Source: Bacteroidota bacterium
GTDB taxonomy: Bacteria; Bacteroidota; Bacteroidia; Bacteroidales; VadinHA17
DNA length: 49,000 nucleotides
Direction of reading: 5' to 3'
Assembly (NCBI GenBank): GCA_011374625.1
Contig: DRPN01000031.1
Coordinates: forward strand, 1 to 49,000
Position 1 is the first letter of the stretch; each line of letters starts with the position of its first letter. The position numbers and the translations under genes were made by a program. Shown in pieces: positions 8,476-16,750 of the stretch. The notes beneath the pieces are model-generated. The model saw nothing but the letters and a program-made list of their open reading frames with translations, had not been told where the DNA came from and did no database searches.

Positions 8476-9014
8476 AAGATCAGCTCATCCTCCCATGTTT
8501 GTGCTTTTCTCAGCCAGTCTATCTTGCGGCCGGTTTCGATAAAACCTTTCGATTGGAATAAACGGATGCTTTGAATATTTCCGGCCGGAATATTGCAATA
8601 AACCTGGTGCAACAGTAATACGGAGAAACAGTATTCGATAATAACATCCAGGGACTGGCCTGCATAACCTTTCTTTCTTTCTTCTTCTTCTTTGATCAGA
8701 ATCCCGACGCCAACCCTCATGTTCTGTGGGTCAAAATCGAAAAGATCTATGGTTCCGATGGTTTTGACAGTCGGATCGGGGGCAACAGGTTTTCGGTCTA
8801 TCATAAAGCGGACCTGACCCAATTGGAATATATCGAGATGGGAATTTTCAATATATTGTTTCAGTACGAAACGGGAGATAGGGGTCAGGGTATTGCTGAC
8901 CGTCCATATCTCAGGGTCATTTTCCCATTTGTAAAGCAACTCGAGATCTTCCGGTTCCAAAGCACGGAGAAGGATCTGATCGTTTTCCAATCGAAAGTTG
9001 TTTTCGTGTTTCAT
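8439..9014 (-). CDS. GNAT family N-acetyltransferase (RimJ/SpeG-like)
   Basis: A 191-residue cytoplasmic acetyltransferase. The N-terminus ILLRALEPEDLELLYKWEND is typical of the RimJ/RimL/SpeG branch. The acetyl-CoA-binding motif A is RKKGYAGQSLDVIIEYCF (about residues 114-131), followed by NIQSIRLFQSKGF (motif B). The acceptor could be a protein N-terminus, a polyamine or a small amine and cannot be told from sequence. Its ATG overlaps the stop of the upstream PD40/SPOR gene in an ATGA arrangement, so translation is probably coupled to that gene. It therefore belongs to the PD40 gene block. Confidence 0.85.
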   Translation of the reverse strand: MKHENNFRLENDQILLRALEPEDLELLYKWENDPEIWTVSNTLTPISRFVLKQYIENSHLDIFQLGQVRFMIDRKPVAPDPTVKTIGTIDLFDFDPQNMRVGVGILIKEEEERKKGYAGQSLDVIIEYCFSVLLLHQVYCNIPAGNIQSIRLFQSKGFIETGRKIDWLRKAQTWEDELIFQLIKSPSEMVL

Positions 9015-10963
9015 CCTGCAGGTTTATCTTCGGAATCATTATATACTTTCTTTACGAAAACGTCCAGGTATCCTTTTTTCAATATTCTTTTCTTGACCTT
9101 TTCCGCTTCTTTCAGGGTTTTAAACTGACCAACCGTGTACCGGTAGAAAGCGTCTTTTCCATGGAGGATAACCACTCCCTGGAGATTTTTGAAATAGGAA
9201 ACATCAACAGGGTTCAGGAGAGCCATCACCTGAACGGTATAATACAAGACTTTTCGTCCTTGTTTATCAACGTAATCCGGATTCTTAATCATTACATTGG
9301 TTACAACCTTAAAGGTATCTGAGGTAGTAGTATCAGATCTTTGTACCCGTTGCTTTTCAGGTGTCCAGGAGGTGTCTTTGGCCAGATTGATGTTGCGGAC
9401 TATTTTCAGAGAAGGAGCTTCTTTCGTAATTACCAAAGTATCCTGAAAAGAAAGAATGCCTTTTCCGTTACAGTCAATCCGGTAAGTACCGGCCGGAATA
9501 TGGAAATAATACCAGCCGCTGTTGTAAGCAGGCACTCCGATATCTGTAGTATCCAGTGAGTTAATGTCAATGATTCGAATCCTGACATTGGAGTTAAGCA
9601 AAGGGTTGATAGAGTCATTGACACGTACGATTCCCATGACATCGAAAAGAGGACTTTCTTCAGCTTTCCCCAAAAAATCCAGACGGAAAATATTCATTTT
9701 CTTATAACCGTTCAGCAGGGAGATATAACCGGATTTTCCATTTCTGTATGGTTGGAAAAAGAAATCTTCGTCAGTGGTGCTGACGGGATAACCGATATTG
9801 TCCGGTTTTTTCCATCTGTCACCTTTGCGTTTCGAAACAAAAATATCATAGCCTCCCATATTGAAATGACCTTCGGACGAAAAGAACAACAGGGAATCAT
9901 TCATGGAAATAAAAGGGCTGTTTTCGTTATATTTTGTATTTATCACCGGACCGAGGTTTTTTGCCGAACCCCAATCACCTCCTTTTTCGCGATGGGATAC
10001 GTAAATGTCTAATTTCCCAAAGCCTCCTTCACGGTTGCTCGTAAAATACAATGTTGTCCCGTCTTTGCTGATAGAAGCATGGGATTCATAAAATTTCGTA
10101 TTGATATTCTTATTCAGTTTTTTGATCTTTGACCACTGGTTTCCATCAAAAGTGGATATGTAAATGTTTCCGACAAAGTTGTCTATTTTGTAAAGGTAGA
10201 GTTCAGTTCCGTCGTAATTCAGGCAGGAGGTGGAACAATCTTTCTCTGAACCTATTTCTGTAGTAATATCCACAGGGACCATCCATTGCCCATGTATTCT
10301 CTTTGTATAATAGACAACCATATCTTCCCCGAAATGGGCAGTGAAAGCCAGTGTGTTTCCATCTCCTGAGATCACAGGGTTCAGGTTGACAGAAGAAATA
10401 TTGATAGTATCTCCCAGATTGGTTTTCCTAATTTTCAGAGGATTTCCCATTAGTTTTTCTGCATTTTTGCAGGCAAGGATCTGCTGGTCCACAAAGTCTT
10501 CATTGACCATTTTGTTTTCAGAGGATAACTGTTTTTTGAAATATTTATATTTTTCGATGGCTTTATCCAGTTGATTGTTAATACGGTAGGCATTGCCCAG
10601 TTGAAAGAACACATCCAGTGGGGCCCTGGATTCTGAAAATTGATCTTCTTTGGCGTCATAACTGGCATTCCGGGAGGCTTTTTCGAGGTAAGGGATGGCT
10701 TTGTCTTTCTCATACGGGGTATTCAGGTAACAAACCCCGATCTTATACGCAATATTGGCATTGTCCGGCATGCTTTCATAAAGGATCAGGTATAAAGGAG
10801 TTGCCAGTTCATATTCTCCATAAAGAAAATGAGACTCTGCCTGAACAAAGAAATCTTTTAACTCCGATTTACTCTGTGCTCCAAGGGGACTTGAGGTCTC
10901 ATTCATAATAAGAAGCAACATTGCAAAGAAGAAAACTCTGGATAACACATAATAATGTTTCAT
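9011..10963 (-). CDS. TPR-PD40 periplasmic protein with SPOR-like C-terminus
   Basis: A 650-residue exported protein, fifth in the order of transcription of the tandem PD40 family. A signal peptide (about 30 residues, ending near PLGAQ) is followed by TPR helices (about 35-160; AYKIGVCYLNTPYEKDKAI and LGNAYRINNQLDKAIEKY). A PD40 beta-propeller (about 185-415) has blades such as TLYFTSNREGGFGKLDIY and NMGGYDIFVSKRKGDRW. A carboxypeptidase-regulatory-like beta domain lies at about 440-520 (AGTYRIDCNGKG). Residues from about 570 to 640 resemble a SPOR domain (YYTVQVMALL, YRYTVGQFKTLKEAEKVK), a fold that binds denuded peptidoglycan. The gene is translationally coupled to a GNAT gene. Function is unknown; a wall-associated scaffold or sensor is my inference. 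Confidence 0.85.
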   Translation of the reverse strand: MKHYYVLSRVFFFAMLLLIMNETSSPLGAQSKSELKDFFVQAESHFLYGEYELATPLYLILYESMPDNANIAYKIGVCYLNTPYEKDKAIPYLEKASRNASYDAKEDQFSESRAPLDVFFQLGNAYRINNQLDKAIEKYKYFKKQLSSENKMVNEDFVDQQILACKNAEKLMGNPLKIRKTNLGDTINISSVNLNPVISGDGNTLAFTAHFGEDMVVYYTKRIHGQWMVPVDITTEIGSEKDCSTSCLNYDGTELYLYKIDNFVGNIYISTFDGNQWSKIKKLNKNINTKFYESHASISKDGTTLYFTSNREGGFGKLDIYVSHREKGGDWGSAKNLGPVINTKYNENSPFISMNDSLLFFSSEGHFNMGGYDIFVSKRKGDRWKKPDNIGYPVSTTDEDFFFQPYRNGKSGYISLLNGYKKMNIFRLDFLGKAEESPLFDVMGIVRVNDSINPLLNSNVRIRIIDINSLDTTDIGVPAYNSGWYYFHIPAGTYRIDCNGKGILSFQDTLVITKEAPSLKIVRNINLAKDTSWTPEKQRVQRSDTTTSDTFKVVTNVMIKNPDYVDKQGRKVLYYTVQVMALLNPVDVSYFKNLQGVVILHGKDAFYRYTVGQFKTLKEAEKVKKRILKKGYLDVFVKKVYNDSEDKPAG

Positions 10964-11015
10964 AAGCTTGAGATTTTAACCGGATGATATATACAAACCG
11001 TCTCCCACCATCATT

Positions 11016-12506
11016 TTACTTGGAATCATCGTCGGGTTTATATTCGTATAAGTAATTACCAGAATAAGAATAGTATCTGAATGTTTTTGTTCTGGGATCA
11101 TATATCACTCTGATTGCAATATCTCCCGTTCCTTTATCTTTGATAAGAATCTCAAAACCTTTGTCCCAGTCGACATTCAAGCCATGCATATCTATCTTGC
11201 CTTCGAATATACTAAATTGATTTTTTTTAGACGGCAGGATTTCGATTCTGTAAATATCTTTTTTCCCATATCCTTCAGGGGTTATTCTGGAAAGATAACC
11301 AGCCAAACCGTTCCTGACGGGGAAAAAGTAATTATTGTCGCGGGTTGTATTTATAGGAAATCCTATATTGGCGGGAGTGTTCCAGCCGTTGTTCTTCTTT
11401 TCGGAATAAAATATGTCATATCCGCCCATGTTGTAATGTCCTTCCGAGACAAAATAAATTCGTTTCTTGTCATCGGAAAGATAAGGCGCATCCTCATTAA
11501 AAGGGGTATTTATGGTTTTTCCCATGTTCTCGGGAGGACCCCATTCTCCGGAAGAAGAAAGACGGGACAGGTAGATGTCGAGTTTCCCATATCCTCCCCG
11601 CCGGTTGCTGGAGAAAAACAATGTTTTGTTATCGGGAGAGAGACTGGCATGGGCTTCCGCCCTACCTGAATTTATCTGATCGCTGAGTCTGATCATTTTG
11701 GTCCACATGCCATCTTTCCATTTGCTAATGTAAATATCCCTGTCATTACCTCTCCCTTTGATCAGGTATAGTGTCTTTTTATCAGCAGAGATATCTGAAG
11801 GATAAGCATCTCCATCGGATTCTACCTGGGGTGTGATGTTGATGGGTACTGTCCATTTTCCTCCTTCACGGCGTGACATGAAAATAGCATTGTAGAATTT
11901 TAGTTCGGTCATAAAGAAAATCGTGCTTTCGTCTCTCGATAATACAGGATAATAGTTATTGGTTCCTGTGTTGATGGGCTGGCCTAGATTATGTTCCTCA
12001 ATTTGTACGGGTATGTCCTGAATGATCTTGGCCTTTTCACAGGCCTTGATCTCATTATCCACAATATTTCGATTGTATTTATCATCAAAATCAGGCAGGG
12101 ACTTGAATTTTTGATAGGTTTCAAGGGCTTTGTCCAGTTCGTTGTTCATCCGATAAGCATTTCCAAGATAAAACAATGCATGCTCGGGAGCTTTTGTTTC
12201 TTTTGGGGATCTTTTTTTATACTTGGGGTTTATATCTTTTATGGCCTTCTCGAGGTACGGAATTGCCTTGGTTTCCTCTCCGAGGGTGTGGATGTAACAG
12301 TATCCGATCTTGTAATACAAATTTGCATTTTCGTATTTGGTACCAATGAGTTTCAAATAATCAAACAAGGCTTCCTGGTAATCTTCTCTAAAAAAGAAAT
12401 AATTTCCGTCATTGTAAAGAGTTTCCGGATCGATTTTCTCCTGAGCTTTGACAACAGAAAAAAAACCAGCAATAATAATGAATAGTAAACCTGACAGAAA
12501 TTTCAT
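11016..12506 (-). CDS. TPR-PD40 periplasmic protein without C-terminal anchor
   Basis: A 496-residue paralogue in the tandem PD40 family and the shortest member. It has a signal peptide (MKFLSGLLFIIIAGFFSVVKA, about 21 residues), TPR helices (YYKIGYCYIHT, LGNAYRMNNELDKALETY), and PD40 blades (TLFFSSNRRGGYGKLDIY, NMGGYDIFYSEKKNNGW). After the propeller there is only a short beta-rich tail ending in DDDSK, with no OmpA, SPOR or membrane segment. It should therefore be a soluble periplasmic protein. I see no frameshift: the frame runs cleanly to its stop 52 bases before the next gene. It may act as a soluble partner of its anchored paralogues (inference). Confidence 0.83.
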   Translation of the reverse strand: MKFLSGLLFIIIAGFFSVVKAQEKIDPETLYNDGNYFFFREDYQEALFDYLKLIGTKYENANLYYKIGYCYIHTLGEETKAIPYLEKAIKDINPKYKKRSPKETKAPEHALFYLGNAYRMNNELDKALETYQKFKSLPDFDDKYNRNIVDNEIKACEKAKIIQDIPVQIEEHNLGQPINTGTNNYYPVLSRDESTIFFMTELKFYNAIFMSRREGGKWTVPINITPQVESDGDAYPSDISADKKTLYLIKGRGNDRDIYISKWKDGMWTKMIRLSDQINSGRAEAHASLSPDNKTLFFSSNRRGGYGKLDIYLSRLSSSGEWGPPENMGKTINTPFNEDAPYLSDDKKRIYFVSEGHYNMGGYDIFYSEKKNNGWNTPANIGFPINTTRDNNYFFPVRNGLAGYLSRITPEGYGKKDIYRIEILPSKKNQFSIFEGKIDMHGLNVDWDKGFEILIKDKGTGDIAIRVIYDPRTKTFRYYSYSGNYLYEYKPDDDSK

Positions 12507-12584
12507 GGATGGTTTATTTAGTCGAATTTAAAAAATTAATGTAAAAATACTAATAATATCTGATAAAATATTTTTCTTCCCGCG

Positions 12585-12609
12585 AAACAATTGGTCAAGC
12601 AAATTGTTT
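12585..12609 (-). terminator. Hairpin immediately after a PD40-OmpA stop codon
   Basis: An 8-bp perfect inverted repeat, AAACAATT and AATTGTTT with a 9-base loop, begins directly after the stop codon at 12610. No clean T-run follows on the minus strand. It may be an attenuator or an mRNA-end stabiliser rather than a full terminator. Confidence 0.35.
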
Positions 12610-14598
12610 TTATTTTTTAATGAGCAACTCGGGAGGAATATTATATTTTACCTGAATCTGGTCTGCCGTGTTTCCTTTCATGCTAAATTCTACACGCCTG
12701 TTAAAGTGTCTGCCTGTAGGGTTGTCTGTACCGTCGGGGTTTTTATTGATGGTAACAGGCCTGCTCTCACCGTATCCGATGACAACAAGACGCGATGATG
12801 ATACCCCTCTCGAAACAAGGTGATTCTTAACGGAATTGGCCCTTTTCAGCGATAGTTTCCGGTTGTATGAGCAAGAACCGATGGCATCTGTATGACCTTC
12901 AATAGAAACCTGAACATTTGGGAGTACTTTGAGAATGTCAGCCATCTTATCCAACTTTAACCTGGCTGAAGAGGTAAGTGTGAATTTATTAAAATCAAAG
13001 TATACAGGAGAAATAATATACATCTCCTTATTTACTCTTTGTTCCGGAGCTGTATATGTCAATGGGATTTCCAGATTCTTTACCCGGTCTTCTTTTTGCA
13101 GGACTATCATCCTGGAATAAGGAGTGATTCCTTTTCCGTTCACGGTGATCCGGTAGGTACCGGCAGGGAGTTTTGTGTAAAATGTTCCGTCCTTGGAAAT
13201 ATAAGGTGTCAAAGTAGTAACTTTCCCGGTGATATCTTTAATATTTATTTTAATATCAGCGGGAAGAATCTGGTTGGGAGGCAGAATGAGGTTGCCGGAG
13301 AGAGCAACCGGCCGGGGGTGTTCAGGTGAGAAAAATTCGACAGAAGCTATGTAGGATTTTATTTCTTTTTCAATGAACCGGCGAGTAATATATCCTTTGA
13401 ATCCATGGTCCAGCGGACTAAAATAAAGATCGTCATCTGTAGTATTGAGAGGATAACCAAGGTTGACAGGTTCCTGCCAGGCTCCGTTTTCATATTTGCT
13501 GACAAAAACGTCAAAACCACCCATGCCGGGGTGGCCGTTAGAGCTGAAAAACAATTTTTTTCCGTCGGGAGTAAGAATCGCTGATTGTTCATCATAAGGC
13601 GTATTAATGGGACCGGGCAAAGGTTCGATGTTGTCCCATTTCCTTTCGGAAGATAGGGTAGCCGTGAAGATATCCAGAGATCCCGGACCACCACTGCGAT
13701 CGCTGACAAAATAAAGGATGTGACCATCAGGAGACAAGGATGCAAAAACCTCATTATGCAAAGAATTGACTTTTCCTTCAAGGGGTACGGCTTTTCCCCA
13801 TCTGTTACCTTCATGCCTGCTGATGAAAATATCCTTTTGACTTTTTCGGGGGACTGTCAGAAAAAGAATTGTCCCGTCATAATTCAGTGAAGATACCTCA
13901 TAGAAACCATCAGATTCAATGTCCATGGTGATATTTTTCGGATTGGTCCATGCTCCGTTTTCATATTTTGTAAAATAAACGGCATGGTAATATTTGGTAT
14001 CCACCATGAATACCATTTTCCCTCCGTTACCTGATATGGCCGGGTGATATACCATACGTCCCATTTTAAAAAGTTCGGGAAAAACAAACTCGACATCTCC
14101 CGGGTTATTCATCATTTTCCTGGCCGTTTCACAGCTCCTGATCCATCGTTCTACCAGGTTCTTGCTTTGTTTTTTTCGAAGCATCTTTTTATAACTGGTA
14201 TAAGCTGCCAATGCCTTATTCAATTCGTTGTTTATCTGGTAAGCCCTGCCAAGAAACAATATGGCTTCCAAAGGAGCACGGGTTTCCTGGAATAATTCTT
14301 TCTTGTATTTTCTGGATACATTCTGTGATGCTTTCTCCAGATATGGGATGGCTTTTATCTTTTCTCCCGGAATGTGAAGATAGGATATTCCCGTCAGATA
14401 TTGAATATTACTGTTATCCGGATACTTTTCTGCCAGCTTGAGGTATAAGGACAATGCTTTTTCATGCTTGTGATAAAGGCTCAGCAGATTGGCATTGTAA
14501 AAAATCTTTTCATCATCAATGATTTCCTGTGCATAAAGCGAGTTTCCTATTAATAATAAACTCCATATGATCTTGGTGAAAACCCCATTTTTTACCAT
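12610..14598 (-). CDS. TPR-PD40-OmpA periplasmic protein (PorE-like architecture)
   Basis: A 662-residue exported protein. A signal peptide (about 25 residues, ending LYAQ) is followed by TPR helices (about 30-150), a PD40 propeller (about 185-400; ILYFVSDRSGGPGSLDIF, GMGGFDVFVSKYENGAW), a regulatory-like beta domain (about 425-500) and an OmpA C-terminal domain (about 535-645). The OmpA domain has YFDFNKFTL, IEGHTDAIGS and NRKLSLKRANSVKNHL, the usual peptidoglycan-binding features. The order TPR, propeller, CRD, OmpA equals that of PorE of the type IX secretion system, but the signal peptide has no lipobox cysteine and no other secretion genes are near. The ORF track begins at a TTG; the in-frame ATG three codons later (14598) is the better start. 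Confidence 0.87.
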   Translation of the reverse strand: MVKNGVFTKIIWSLLLIGNSLYAQEIIDDEKIFYNANLLSLYHKHEKALSLYLKLAEKYPDNSNIQYLTGISYLHIPGEKIKAIPYLEKASQNVSRKYKKELFQETRAPLEAILFLGRAYQINNELNKALAAYTSYKKMLRKKQSKNLVERWIRSCETARKMMNNPGDVEFVFPELFKMGRMVYHPAISGNGGKMVFMVDTKYYHAVYFTKYENGAWTNPKNITMDIESDGFYEVSSLNYDGTILFLTVPRKSQKDIFISRHEGNRWGKAVPLEGKVNSLHNEVFASLSPDGHILYFVSDRSGGPGSLDIFTATLSSERKWDNIEPLPGPINTPYDEQSAILTPDGKKLFFSSNGHPGMGGFDVFVSKYENGAWQEPVNLGYPLNTTDDDLYFSPLDHGFKGYITRRFIEKEIKSYIASVEFFSPEHPRPVALSGNLILPPNQILPADIKINIKDITGKVTTLTPYISKDGTFYTKLPAGTYRITVNGKGITPYSRMIVLQKEDRVKNLEIPLTYTAPEQRVNKEMYIISPVYFDFNKFTLTSSARLKLDKMADILKVLPNVQVSIEGHTDAIGSCSYNRKLSLKRANSVKNHLVSRGVSSSRLVVIGYGESRPVTINKNPDGTDNPTGRHFNRRVEFSMKGNTADQIQVKYNIPPELLIKK

Positions 14599-14647
14599 GA
14601 CACACAATTAAAATCCCGGATTCGTTTCGTAAGTGAAAGAATTACTT

Positions 14648-16642
14648 TTATTTAATCTTCAATTGATCCGGAACATTAATAGGTGCAGGTTTTATGGTAT
14701 TTACCGGAGACTTGACAACAGTTATTTCAACCCTCCTGTTAAGGGCACGTCCTTCGGGACAATCCCTGCCGTCCGGATAATGGTTGATAGCAATAAAATT
14801 TGTTTCTCCGGCACCTTTCAGGTTGTATCTGGCAGATGAAATCCCCGCTTTTTTCAGAACATTTGCCACAGCACGTGCCCTTCTCATGGACAGTCTGCGG
14901 TTGTAACCTGCAGTTCCTTTAGAATCAGCGTAACCGGTAATATTAATCACAAGTTCCGGATAATCTTTCATAATATTAGCGAGCCGGTTGACTTTACCCC
15001 TTTCCTTGTCAGAAAGACTGGCTTTGTCAAAATTAAAAAATATTACCGGGAGGTATTCGGCTTTTACAATTGGCACTGGTTCAAGCGTTACATCTTCACT
15101 GATACAGGAGACTGAATAATCTTCAGGTATAGAAATTTCCTTTCGGTTTTGTTGATAACTATTGGCTTGCAATGTTAAAACATAATTTCCTTTCGGAAGC
15201 CTTGCCGAAATATTATATTTTTCTGAAGGCGCAATGGAAGTTTCTTTTATAATCTCACCTGTTTTTTTGTTCCTGAGTACAATAAGAATAGGATTATTAT
15301 AGGTTTCGGGTTTGTTTTTCAGATGAACGGTTCCTGTGAGTTGTATGGGCCTGGGGTTAATATCAGAGTAAAATTCAACACGGAAAATATCTTTGTTTCC
15401 AATGCTTTTAACCGGGTCAAACATCGAGTAATACCCATAAACTTCGGCAATTATGGGTACAAAGAAGAGATCATCGTCAGTTGAATTAATCGGATAACCA
15501 ACATTTCGGGGTTTGGACCATGTTCCGTTCTTTTGCAACTCAGAGTAGAAAATATCAAAGTTCCCCATGCTGTTATGCCCCTGCGAGCTGAAATAAAGAG
15601 TTTTTCCGTCTTTTGACAAAAACGGAGTTTCTTCATTGAACTCTGTATTTATGGTAGATCCCAGATTGTTGGCAGGTCCCCATTCTCCGACTTTCTCATC
15701 AAAATGTGAGGTGTAAATGTCCAGTCCCCCATAACCTCCTTTACGGTTACTTGTGAAATAGAGAGTCTTGCCGTCAGGAGATAGAGTAGCACTCGATTCC
15801 CAGTATTTGGTATTAATATTTTTTCCGAGTTTCTCGGCTTTGGTCCATTGACCGTCTTTCAAATGGCTCACCCAGATATCACTGTTGAAACGGTCATTTC
15901 TGGACATGAAAAGGGTTTTCCCATCAAAAGAGATACCGGCAGGATACAGATCTCCGTCCGATTGAATTTCAGGGGTTATATTTCTGGGAGTGCTCCATCC
16001 AGTATTGGACTTTCGTGTATAAAATACGGCATCATAGAATTTAAGCCTGGTAACATATACCAACGTTGATTCATCTCCTGAAACGACAGGGTCAAAATTG
16101 GCACCGGTGTTATTGATATTCTTTCCGACATTTTCCAAACTGACAGCTACAGGATGAGCCATAAAATTACGAGCCCTTTCAATGGCAGCAATCTCTTGTT
16201 TAACAAAATCATAGTCCAGAGTATCTGTAGGATCCACATATTTCAAATATTTTTCAAAATAAGTTTTGGCATCTTCAAAGCGGTATTGAAGTAAATATGC
16301 TGTACCCAGAAAGAAGAAAGCGTCCTGGGGAGCTTTGTTTTCTTTTACATTTCCTTCTTTATACTTATCCGTCGTTTTCTTAACCGCTTTTTCCAGATAT
16401 GGGATTGCCTTTTCTTTCTGTCCTGGGATATTCAGGTAACAGATACCCATTCGGTAGTTAATATTGGCGTTTTCAGGGTCAACCTTGTAAACTTTTTTGT
16501 ATCCCTCCAGGGCATCCGGATAGGATTCCAGAGCCAGGAAATATTCCCCATCCATGAAAGCTCTCTTAACCTCCTTGGAATATTGGGAATATGCCGAAAG
16601 CAATGAAAACAGAAAAAGGGTAAGTACGATAACTCTTTTCAT
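14648..16642 (-). CDS. TPR-PD40-OmpA periplasmic protein, second copy
   Basis: A 664-residue paralogue of the next gene downstream with the same domain order. A signal peptide (about 19 residues, ending AYSQ) precedes TPR helices (NYRMGICYLNIPGQKEKAI), PD40 blades (TLYFTSNRKGGYGGLDIY and SMGNFDIFYSELQKNGTW), a regulatory-like beta domain (LPKGNYVLTLQANSYQQN) and an OmpA domain with FFNFDKASLSD, ITGYADSKGTAGYNRRLSM and a NRRVEITVV end. It should bind peptidoglycan in the periplasm. A PorE-like role in type IX secretion is possible, but two near-identical architectures side by side point rather to a diversified family. It is 49 bases upstream of its paralogue, and a -7 box lies just before it. 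Confidence 0.87.
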   Translation of the reverse strand: MKRVIVLTLFLFSLLSAYSQYSKEVKRAFMDGEYFLALESYPDALEGYKKVYKVDPENANINYRMGICYLNIPGQKEKAIPYLEKAVKKTTDKYKEGNVKENKAPQDAFFFLGTAYLLQYRFEDAKTYFEKYLKYVDPTDTLDYDFVKQEIAAIERARNFMAHPVAVSLENVGKNINNTGANFDPVVSGDESTLVYVTRLKFYDAVFYTRKSNTGWSTPRNITPEIQSDGDLYPAGISFDGKTLFMSRNDRFNSDIWVSHLKDGQWTKAEKLGKNINTKYWESSATLSPDGKTLYFTSNRKGGYGGLDIYTSHFDEKVGEWGPANNLGSTINTEFNEETPFLSKDGKTLYFSSQGHNSMGNFDIFYSELQKNGTWSKPRNVGYPINSTDDDLFFVPIIAEVYGYYSMFDPVKSIGNKDIFRVEFYSDINPRPIQLTGTVHLKNKPETYNNPILIVLRNKKTGEIIKETSIAPSEKYNISARLPKGNYVLTLQANSYQQNRKEISIPEDYSVSCISEDVTLEPVPIVKAEYLPVIFFNFDKASLSDKERGKVNRLANIMKDYPELVINITGYADSKGTAGYNRRLSMRRARAVANVLKKAGISSARYNLKGAGETNFIAINHYPDGRDCPEGRALNRRVEITVVKSPVNTIKPAPINVPDQLKIK

Positions 16643-16667
16643 TGTATATGAAATTTTCTCATTTTAA

Positions 16668-16675
16668 CAAATTTA
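16668..16675 (-). promoter_or_regulatory. -7 box before a PD40-OmpA gene (TAAATTTG)
   Basis: Perfect TAnnTTTG on the minus strand in the 108-base gap between the first and second PD40 genes; no TTTG at -33. The gene start at 16642 would be about 18 bases downstream of transcription start. It suggests that the array has at least one internal promoter. Confidence 0.4.
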
Positions 16676-16750
16676 GAAATAAAATTGTAAAAAAGATATA
16701 AATGATTAAAAATCTTTTGAAAAATCCTGTATCAGTCTCAACTTTTCTTT

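Noticed and set aside
12610-14607. TTG start of the 665-residue PD40-OmpA frame
   Set aside because: An in-frame ATG three codons later begins a proper signal peptide, so 14598 was used.
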